Shown here: positions 43,017 through 48,020 of the stretch, in pieces
Numbering within the stretch: position 1 is the first letter of the stretch
How the letters are laid out: every line of letters begins with the position of its first letter
Assembly: GCA_002392505.1 (NCBI GenBank)
Contig: DGHD01000024.1
Span: 1-48,020, forward strand
Direction: 5' to 3'
From: Christensenella sp. UBA3857
GTDB lineage: Bacteria; Bacillota; Clostridia; Christensenellales; CAG-138
Length of the DNA: 48,020 nt
Program-made: the position numbers and the translations under genes
Notes under the pieces: model-generated
Database searches by the model: none
Told to the model about the DNA's origin: nothing
What the model saw: the letters and a program-made list of their open reading frames with translations, nothing else

Positions 43017-43192
43017 AAAATAAAAAGTGTGCAGCTCCAAACGAAGCTGCACACGAAAAACGCAAGCTCCGTTTGTCGCTACACAAATCCCTGACCAAAC
43101 CCATTCGTGATGGATGCCAAGTTGGAGGGTGCGTTTTTGCCAAAAGCAAAACGCATCCTGCACGAACAAGTTTGGTATTCGATTTGTGTAGC
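43017..43192 (-). ncRNA. Structured 5' leader 1: riboswitch-like domain with terminator/antiterminator
   Basis: Minus-strand RNA beginning just after the promoter. P1 is a perfect 12-bp stem, GCTACACAAATC with GATTTGTGTAGC (43078-43089/43181-43192). It encloses ACCAAAC/GTTTGGT, TTCGTG/CACGAA, GGATGC/GCATCC and a terminal GCGTTTTTGC-type hairpin. Downstream, CAAACGGAGCT can pair with AGCTTCGTTTG (antiterminator, 43065-43075/43038-43048), which excludes the terminator GTGTGCAGCT/AGCTGCACAC (43027-43036/43045-43054) with its T-tract at 43017-43026. The T-tract touches the RBS of lipoprotein 1. It matches no riboswitch consensus I know. Confidence 0.75.
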
Positions 43193-43198
43193 AGAAAT

Positions 43199-43227
43199 AT
43201 TATACCATACCCCGCCGCGGCGTGCAA
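43199..43227 (-). promoter_or_regulatory. Promoter of leader 1 / lipoprotein 1
   Basis: Minus strand TTGCAC (43222-43227), 17-bp spacer ending TGG, TATAAT (43199-43204). Transcription would start at the 5' side of P1. Confidence 0.75.
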
Positions 43228-43305
43228 GCCTTCCCGCGATGTTTTTTCTTCTAATGTTCGTTATTCTATGATACAAACGAACCGAAGAAAAGCGGAGGAA
43301 AACCT

Positions 43306-43381
43306 ATGGCGACTGATTACGACAAGACCACGCCGTCGTCGCATCGAGGAAGCTATAGAAGGGCACGCGAAGCTGATATAA
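43306..43381 (+). pseudogene. Small ORF copy B, frameshifted
   Basis: It begins MATDYDKTTP after the RBS GGAGG and an AT-rich upstream sequence, then one extra base shifts the frame; skipping it gives PRRIEEAIEGHAKLI and a TAA at 43381. The restored peptide has about 25 residues. Upstream and coding DNA match copy C (44439) almost exactly through MATDYDKT. GTTCGT and ACGAAC flank the likely -10 in both copies (15-16 bp apart), a possible operator. I do not recognise the peptide. It may also be expressed as the unshifted longer frame. Confidence 0.55.
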
Positions 43382-43392
43382 TAATGGGTATG

Positions 43393-43419
43393 GAAAAGGG
43401 AAGCGCCGCCGCGCTTCCC
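43393..43419 (-). terminator. Terminator between lipoprotein 2 and small-ORF copy B
   Basis: GGGAAGCG (43398-43405) pairs with CGCTTCCC (43412-43419); on the minus strand TTTTCC follows. Confidence 0.75.
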
Positions 43420-43444
43420 CGAAGTTTATCTTGTATAAAGGCGA

Positions 43445-44143
43445 TCATCCGATTGGAACAGCGGCATAGTAACATTCGACATTGTATTCGTTAAGATACG
43501 ACTTGCAGCTAACTGTTATCGTTGCTCTATAGTTTCTTCCGCCTTCTTTATAATTTGAAACGTCCACTTTGGGAGCAAATGTAAGCGGGCGGGAAGTGAT
43601 GTTGGTCGGCGGGACGAAAAAGGCGAAAGTTTGATTGAAGCTTTGACCCCCCAGCTTGCCTGTCACCTCAAAAGTATCGGTTACGTAATAAGCTGTTTTC
43701 ATGGAATAAATGTAAGAATTGGATTTTTCTTCCTTGATCTCGACCTCGTCGTCAATGATCCCAACGACCGTAATTTTATGTTTCTTTATAATATTGACGA
43801 GATCTTCCAACGGAATGAAAATCTTAACGCTTGCGGATAAGCTCTCCATTTTTACATAATCAGCTTCGATCGAACTCGCAAAACCGGTGAGGACGACGAC
43901 CTTCCCGCAAAAGCTAAGCTTCGCTTTAGCAAAGTTTTCGCTGGTCATTTTCCCCAATTCACTCATGGTTGCCTCGATATCAGATGATGAAAGCAACTCC
44001 TCCTTAGTCTTTATTGGTTCCTCCGTGGGCTCAGCCGTCGGCTCCGGTGTAACTTCGGCGGTCTGTCCGCCTCCATTGCCAGAACACGCGGCAAAGGACA
44101 ACAGCATTACTGCAGCAAGCAGCAGGAACATTATTTTCTTCAT
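43445..44143 (-). CDS. Lipoprotein 2, paralogous signal peptide with OB-fold-like domain
   Basis: A 232-residue lipoprotein starting at MKKIMFLLLAAVMLLSFAAC (44143), behind GGAGG. A short linker TPEPTAEPTEEP follows the lipobox. The next ~70 residues (FAKAKLSFCGKVVVLTGFAS, VKIFIPLEDLVNIIKKHKITVVGIIDD) resemble the tRNA_anti-like OB-fold domain of secreted bacterial proteins; the last ~90 residues are unassigned beta-rich sequence. N-terminus and leader are shared with lipoprotein 1, the rest is not, consistent with duplication followed by domain replacement. Confidence 0.75.
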   Translation of the reverse strand: MKKIMFLLLAAVMLLSFAACSGNGGGQTAEVTPEPTAEPTEEPIKTKEELLSSSDIEATMSELGKMTSENFAKAKLSFCGKVVVLTGFASSIEADYVKMESLSASVKIFIPLEDLVNIIKKHKITVVGIIDDEVEIKEEKSNSYIYSMKTAYYVTDTFEVTGKLGGQSFNQTFAFFVPPTNITSRPLTFAPKVDVSNYKEGGRNYRATITVSCKSYLNEYNVECYYAAVPIG

Positions 44144-44158
44144 CTTTGGTTCCTCCAT

Positions 44159-44328
44159 AAAATAAAAAGTGTGCAGCTCCAAACGAAGCTGCACACGAAA
44201 AACGCAAGCTCCGTTTGTCGCTACACAATCTTACCAAAGCCACTCTCGTGGATGCTAAGTGGAGGCTGCGTTTTTGCCAAAGGCAAACGCATCCCACAAG
44301 AGTTAACTCCGGTATTCGACTGTGTAGC
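44159..44328 (-). ncRNA. Structured 5' leader 2: riboswitch-like domain with terminator/antiterminator
   Basis: Second copy of the leader class at 43017-43192. P1 is GCTACACAATC/GACTGTGTAGC (44220-44230/44318-44328). Interior stems are conserved in position but differ in sequence: ACTCTTGTGG pairs with CCACGAGAGT here, replacing TTCGTG/CACGAA, and GGATGC/GCATCC plus the GCGTTT/AAACGC hairpin are kept. Invariant single-stranded stretches include TCGAATACC, CCTCCA and TTTGGT. The terminator (44169-44178/44187-44196) and antiterminator (44180-44190/44207-44217) are identical to leader 1. It precedes lipoprotein 2. Confidence 0.75.
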
Positions 44329-44334
44329 AGGTTT

Positions 44335-44363
44335 ATTATACCACACCCCGCCTCGTCTTTCAA
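44335..44363 (-). promoter_or_regulatory. Promoter of leader 2 / lipoprotein 2
   Basis: Minus strand TTGAAA (44358-44363), 17-bp spacer ending TGTGG, TATAAT (44335-44340). Confidence 0.75.
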
Positions 44364-44438
44364 TCCTTCCCTCAATTTTTTCCCAATGTTCGTTATTCTA
44401 TGGTACAATACGAACCGAAGAAAAGCGGAGGAAAACCT

Positions 44439-44474
44439 ATGGCGACTGATTACGACAAGACCGCGCCGTCGGCT
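44439..44474 (+). pseudogene. Small ORF copy C, 3' truncated
   Basis: It starts MATDYDKTAPS behind the same GGAGG RBS and promoter region as copy B, then departs from the family after codon 11 and runs into unrelated sequence before the pepF terminator. The PRRIEEAIEGHAKLI part is missing. Confidence 0.55.
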
Positions 44475-44503
44475 CAAACATCACTCATAATTCGCTTCGC
44501 ACA

Positions 44504-44535
44504 AAAGGCGCTTCCTCGGAAGCGCCTTTCGTTTA
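44504..44535 (-). terminator. Intrinsic terminator of pepF
   Basis: AAAGGCGCTTCC (44504-44515) pairs with GGAAGCGCCTTT (44518-44529); T-tracts lie on both sides. Confidence 0.8.
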
Positions 44536-44563
44536 AGTTATTTCGTTTACTTTCCTTTTCCCG

Positions 44564-46363
44564 TCACTTCATCAGCTCTTCCATCTCGTCGAGGAGCTTG
44601 CCGAAGAGTTTCAGCGCCTCGTTGATGGGAGCGGCGGTGGTCATGTCGACGCCGGCGAGCTTCAGTATGCTGATGGGATCCATGCTGCCGCCTGCGGAGA
44701 GGAATTTCTTATAATCGGCGACGGCGGGCTCGCCCTCGGTCAGTATGCGGTTCGCGATGGCGCACGCGGCGGAGAAGCCGGTCGCGTACTGGAACACGTA
44801 GAAGTTATAGAAGAAGTGCGGTATGCGCTCCCACTCATAGGCGATCTCGGGATCGACGGTTATCGCGTCGCCGAAGTAGAACTTGTTGAGCTCATAATAC
44901 TTCTCGCAGAGCGCGTCGGCGGTGAGCGTCTCGCCCTTCTCGGCAAGCTCGTTCATGAAGAGCTCGAACTCAGCGAACATCGTCTGGCGATAGACCGTGC
45001 CGCGGAAGCTCTCGAGGAAGTGGTTGATGAGATACGCCCTCTCGCGCTTGTCGGTCGTGTTATTGAGAAGATGCCTTACGAGCAGCACCTCGTTGCAGGT
45101 GGAGGCGATCTCCGCGACGAATATCACGTAGTCCGCCTGGCAGACGGGCTGGTTCTTCATCGAATAGACGGTGTGGAGCGAATGTCCCATTTCGTGCGCG
45201 ATGGTGAACATCGAGTCGAGCGTGTCCTTCTGGTTGAGGAGCACGTAGGGGTGCGGATCGCCGCAGGAGGAATACGCGCCGCCGCGCTTGCCCTCGTTCT
45301 CGTAAACGTCGATCCAGCGGTTCTCAAAGCCCTCCCTGAGTATCGAAACGTACTCTTCGCCAAGGGGTGCGAGCGCCTTCAGAATGATCTGCTGCGCCTC
45401 CTCATAGGGGATCTCCTTATCGGCGTCGCCCACGATGGGAGTGTAAAGGTCGTACATATGGAGCTCGTCGGCGCCCATCAGCTTTTTCCTTAACTCGACG
45501 TACTTATGGAGATATCCGATATTGGCGTGGACGGAGTCGATCAGGTTGTGATAGACCGAAACGGGGACCTCGGTGCGGTCGAGCGCCGCCTCGAGCGTGG
45601 AGGCGTAATTCCTTGCGCGGGCGTTGAATATGAGCCCCTTCACCTGCGAATCGAGGAACGCCGCGGAGGTGTTCTTGAAGGAAGCGAAGGTGTGATACAG
45701 GCTCTCGAACGCCGCCTTTCGCACGTTCTGATCGGGATTCTCCATAAGGGGTATGAAGGAGCCCTGAGTAACGATGAGCTCGTTCCCGTCCGCGTCCTTG
45801 ATCGGGGGGAACTTGATATCCGCATTGCGGAACGCAGAAGCGGTCTCGCCGGGGGCGGAGGTCACCTGACCGGAGAGAGCGAGTATCCTCTCCTCCGCGT
45901 CGGAAAGGGTGTGCGGCTTGAAGCGGCGGATCTTCGACAGCTTCCTTTCATAGAGCCTGAGCTCGGGCTTTTGTGCGTAAAACTCGTCGATCTTCTCATC
46001 CGGTATGGAGATTATCTCCGGCGTGGAGAACGAATCGGCGGAGTCGATCGCGACGTAAAGATTCATGATCTTGCCCTTCATGCCCTGATAGAAGGAGTTT
46101 GCGGTATCCTCGTCGGACTTACGCATGGCGTAGTTGCCGAGGCGCTCCACCTTTACCATTATCTCGTCGCTGAGCACGAGATAATCATAGAGACACTCGG
46201 GAGACGAGAGCTTGCCGCGGAACGCCGCGATCTTCTCGGGATACGCCTTCGCTGCTTCGAGCGCCTCATCCCAAAGAGCGTCGGTCGCGAACAGGTCTTC
46301 GGTCGCCCACGTGTATTTCTTTTCCACTTCGGAACGCTTGGGGATCTTCTTTTGCTTTGCCAT
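44564..46363 (-). CDS. pepF: Oligoendopeptidase F (M3B)
   Basis: A 599-residue cytoplasmic zinc oligopeptidase of the usual length. The active site HEMGH is in MFTIAHEMGHSLHTVYS near residue 388, with the downstream glutamate in EIASTCNEVLL. The N-terminal KYTWATEDLFATDALWDEAL and C-terminal FYNFYVFQYATGFSAA are family hallmarks. It degrades peptides of roughly 7-17 residues. RBS AAAGGAAG precedes the ATG. It is transcribed alone. Confidence 0.96.
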   Translation of the reverse strand: MAKQKKIPKRSEVEKKYTWATEDLFATDALWDEALEAAKAYPEKIAAFRGKLSSPECLYDYLVLSDEIMVKVERLGNYAMRKSDEDTANSFYQGMKGKIMNLYVAIDSADSFSTPEIISIPDEKIDEFYAQKPELRLYERKLSKIRRFKPHTLSDAEERILALSGQVTSAPGETASAFRNADIKFPPIKDADGNELIVTQGSFIPLMENPDQNVRKAAFESLYHTFASFKNTSAAFLDSQVKGLIFNARARNYASTLEAALDRTEVPVSVYHNLIDSVHANIGYLHKYVELRKKLMGADELHMYDLYTPIVGDADKEIPYEEAQQIILKALAPLGEEYVSILREGFENRWIDVYENEGKRGGAYSSCGDPHPYVLLNQKDTLDSMFTIAHEMGHSLHTVYSMKNQPVCQADYVIFVAEIASTCNEVLLVRHLLNNTTDKRERAYLINHFLESFRGTVYRQTMFAEFELFMNELAEKGETLTADALCEKYYELNKFYFGDAITVDPEIAYEWERIPHFFYNFYVFQYATGFSAACAIANRILTEGEPAVADYKKFLSAGGSMDPISILKLAGVDMTTAAPINEALKLFGKLLDEMEELMK

Positions 46364-46529
46364 GATGATTCTTCCTTTCTGCGGCGTCGCGCCGTTTTTA
46401 CGATCACTATTTTACCATGAGACGCCCTGATTGTATAGGGCTTTTGTTGATCAAACGAAAAAAAGCTCACCCGACGCGGCGCATAAGCGGCAGCGGCGAA
46501 AATCCGACGGGAAGGCGCCGTCATGCGGC

Positions 46530-46558
46530 TTGACTTTGCGGGATAAATAGTATATAAT
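46530..46558 (+). promoter_or_regulatory. SigA promoter of the third dockerin protein
   Basis: TTGACT (46530-46535), 17-bp spacer, TATAAT (46553-46558), 22 bp before the start codon. Confidence 0.8.
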
Positions 46559-46580
46559 AAAAGAAAAACCGAGGATCCAC

Positions 46581-47609
46581 ATGAAAAAAATCATTTCTGT
46601 TCTGATCGCCGCGGCGCTTGTTTTATCCTGCACCGCCGCTTCCGCTCTCTTTGAAGCGGAGCCGGATCTCGCCTCCCCTGCGGAGGGCGGCGAGCTTGAG
46701 CTGTTCCCCTCCTCCATGACGCTGCCCATGTTCAGCACCAGCTCCGGCGAAAGGCTGCGCGTATTCTTCGACGGGGAGCTCATCTCCCCCGCCGGCTTCG
46801 AATGGTCAAGCTCGGACGAGAGCGTCGTCACGGTCGATCAGGTCGGGGCGCTTACGCCCGCCGCGCCCGGCAGCGCCGTCATAAGCATTACCGCCGGGGA
46901 TATATATGCCGAAGCCCTTGTGACGGTCGTCGAGGACGAGCTTTTCACCACCGTCGATCGGCTCGAGGCGATCGATCTTACGCTCCCCTTCTATTCGGAG
47001 GAGGTCGGCATAGGTCCGCTCTGCGGCGCGCAGCCCGTAATATTGAAGCGCTTCATCCACAATCCCGGCTGCGGGACCGATCCCCAGCCCGACCCCGACG
47101 AGTACACCGTTTCCGAGGGGTGGACGTATTCGTACGCCGTCGTCTACCGCGTGCACATGAGCTACGGACAGAGCGTGCGCTTTGTCGCCTCCGCCTCGGA
47201 CGCCGCCGGTATGCACGCCTCGAACGCATACCTCTGCATTTACGATCAGTTCTTCAATCTGTGGAGCTATTCGGGCGGCTCGTATTCCGCGCCTTACGGG
47301 GACCTGACGCTCGATTCATATGAGGATTCCGATTTTTACGTCGTCATTACCCCGGGCTCCCATACCGACGACGCGCAGAACGGTTTCATCACCCTGTACG
47401 CCTATGATCTGACTCAGCCGTACGCCCCCGGCGACGTCGATATGGATCATTACGTTTCCGCCTCCGACGCGCTCCTCGTGCTGAGGTATTCCCTCGATAT
47501 CATCTCGCTTGACGAAGCGAGCCTCGCTCACGCCGACGTCAATTCCGACGGCTCCGTCGGTTCCGACGACGCGCTCATCATACTTAGAATGGCGCTCGGG
47601 ATCGATTAA
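46581..47609 (+). CDS. Secreted protein with BIG2-type Ig domain and dockerin
   Basis: A 342-residue exported protein: signal peptide MKKIISVLIAAALVLSCTAA, then a BIG2-like Ig domain near residues 50-115 (FEWSSSDESVVTVDQVGALTPAAPGSAVISITA), a middle domain of unknown function (about 125-275) with FYVVITPGSH, and a C-terminal type I dockerin (GDVDMDHYVSASDALLVLRY, ADVNSDGSVGSDDALIILRM). The first dockerin loop has His where Gly or Lys is usual, and the second has G for the conserved hydrophobic, so calcium binding could be weaker. No catalytic motif was seen. RBS GAGG. Confidence 0.85.
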   Translation: MKKIISVLIAAALVLSCTAASALFEAEPDLASPAEGGELELFPSSMTLPMFSTSSGERLRVFFDGELISPAGFEWSSSDESVVTVDQVGALTPAAPGSAVISITAGDIYAEALVTVVEDELFTTVDRLEAIDLTLPFYSEEVGIGPLCGAQPVILKRFIHNPGCGTDPQPDPDEYTVSEGWTYSYAVVYRVHMSYGQSVRFVASASDAAGMHASNAYLCIYDQFFNLWSYSGGSYSAPYGDLTLDSYEDSDFYVVITPGSHTDDAQNGFITLYAYDLTQPYAPGDVDMDHYVSASDALLVLRYSLDIISLDEASLAHADVNSDGSVGSDDALIILRMALGID

Positions 47610-47637
47610 AAAAAGTCCATACAAGCAAATTATTAAC

Positions 47638-47664
47638 AAAAGGCTTCCTCTAAAGGAAGCCTTA
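47638..47664. terminator. Hairpin terminator after the third dockerin gene
   Basis: AAGGCTTCCT/AGGAAGCCTT around CTAA. The T-tract is better on the minus strand, so plus-strand termination may be weak. Confidence 0.55.
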
Positions 47665-47703
47665 TGGCTTAAGACCGGACAGGATCTTCTAACCACCGTG
47701 GGC

Positions 47704-47715
47704 GGTGGATGAGGG
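47704..47715. repeat. Right end of the interspersed repeat, solitary
   Basis: GGTGGATGAGGG, with upstream CCACC forming CCACC/GGTGG, as at 40016 and 35637. The repeat body is missing. Confidence 0.55.
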
Positions 47716-47726
47716 ATGCTTCATGC

Positions 47727-47807
47727 GCCTTCAGAGGCATATCGAACGCGAATGCGTATATCGAAAACGCCTGCGTTTATATCGAAATGCCGCAAGGCAT
47801 TATATCG
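47727..47807. repeat. Array of four small hairpins with constant ATATCGA spacers
   Basis: Hairpins GCCT-TCAG-AGGC, ACGC-GAAT-GCGT, AAACGC-CT-GCGTTT and AATGCC-GCAA-GGCATT are each followed by ATATCGA (47739, 47758, 47779) or ATATCG (47802). The spacer is invariant while stem sequences differ and remain perfectly paired. Spacing grows 19, 21, 23 bp. Non-coding. Confidence 0.8.
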
Positions 47808-47816
47808 TTCAGACCC

Positions 47817-48020
47817 CCCTCATCAGTCGGCTAAAGCCGACAGCTTTTGCCGGGGCGGACCTTGCCGCCCGTTCTCCGTCTCCCCGACCATTCACCGGAT
47901 GGTCGGGATCGCCTTCGGCGACCGACTCCGAACCCACCGAGGGGGGAAGCCTTTTGGTTAGATTCCGCGCCAGCGTCAGCCTTCCCTTGGGGGAAGGGGG
48001 ACCGCGAGGAACGAGCGGTG
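47817..48020. repeat. Interspersed intergenic repeat, second copy (runs off the window)
   Basis: It begins CCCTCATCAGTCGGC and follows the copy at 35422-35648 closely through about 47960, then diverges in the middle and converges again at the GGGGAAGGGGGACC part. The window ends at GAGCGGTG, just where GATGAGGG would be expected. Confidence 0.8.

Noticed and set aside
43078..43192. Cyclic di-GMP (GEMM) or THF riboswitch
   Set aside because: Some short GGATG/GCATCC and CACG-like stretches recall these classes, but the conserved core sequences of neither are present.
43255..43290. LexA (SOS) box at the GTTCG/CGAAC repeats
   Set aside because: The half-sites face each other over 15-16 bp instead of the 4-bp spacing of the Gram-positive LexA box.
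47727..47807. CRISPR array
   Set aside because: The constant elements are only 7 bp and the variable parts are self-complementary hairpins of 10-16 nt, unlike repeats and spacers. No cas genes are present.

Overview
The window is 48 kb of a moderately high-GC chromosome from a spore-forming Firmicute, most likely class Clostridia. Sporulation genes are scattered through it: two alpha/beta-type small acid-soluble spore proteins, a SpoIVFA/SpoIVFB-like pair and a SpoVB-like flippase. The division genes sepF and divIVA sit in a Gram-positive order next to yggS, and strong SigA promoters (TTGACA, 17 bp, TATAAT) with canonical Shine-Dalgarno sites are common. Three secreted proteins end in type I dockerin modules, which suggests an anaerobe that makes cohesin/dockerin complexes. 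The genus cannot be read from the sequence.

Layout. 1-7.9 kb is a plus-strand run: the end of iorA, then iorB, a PatB/MalY-type C-S lyase, a PcrA/UvrD helicase, ligA and an AIR-synthase-like protein, most with overlapping or touching ends. 7.9-11.1 kb (minus) holds a lipoprotein tyrosine phosphatase, a Cys-rich membrane protein and trpS. 11.2-13.2 kb is a dockerin-tagged 5'-nucleotidase. 13.2-16.9 kb (minus) is a threonine-catabolism operon (class I-like aminotransferase, tdh, kbl) behind a consensus promoter. 16.9-18.3 kb is an ECF sigma/anti-sigma pair, followed by a TSUP transporter. 19.2-19.5 kb has tRNA-Pro(GGG) with a palindromic unit carrying tRNA fragments downstream. 19.6-25.2 kb (minus) is an RlmI-like methyltransferase, two SASPs, tgt, spoIVFB-like, spoIVFA-like and an XRE-S24 regulator. 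25.3-28.2 kb has a 39-residue membrane peptide, a lipoprotein cyclophilin and a beta-propeller protein. 28.2-33.7 kb (minus) runs ylxY-like, M16 peptidase, dUTPase, HlyD-like, yggS, sepF, divIVA. 33.9-39.9 kb has an M18 aminopeptidase, dgt, a SpoVB-like protein and a second dockerin protein. 40-41.7 kb has glutaminase and an Sfp-type transferase. 41.76 kb is tRNA-Trp followed by two palindromic units with tRNA-Trp fragments. 42.2-44.5 kb is a duplicated lipoprotein module. 44.5-47.6 kb has pepF and a third dockerin protein. The window ends in repeats.

The most unusual region is 42.2-44.5 kb. Two lipoproteins share signal peptides and linkers but have unrelated mature domains. Each is preceded by a near-identical 5' leader with a strong promoter, a 110-115 nt structured domain closed by a long P1 stem, and mutually exclusive antiterminator and terminator hairpins whose U-tract abuts the ribosome binding site. 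Interior stems covary between the copies. This looks like a riboswitch or another cis-acting attenuator of a class I do not recognise. Each leader lies back to back with a decayed copy of the same roughly 25-codon ORF.

Other unexplained structures are the units downstream of both tRNA genes, which place an inverted and then a direct tRNA 3' fragment around hairpins; an array of small hairpins separated by constant ATATCGA spacers at 47.7 kb; and a roughly 227 bp interspersed repeat with CCCTCATC/GATGAGGG ends. All coordinates and motif matches come from reading the sequence by eye. Family names rest on motif recognition, with no database search.
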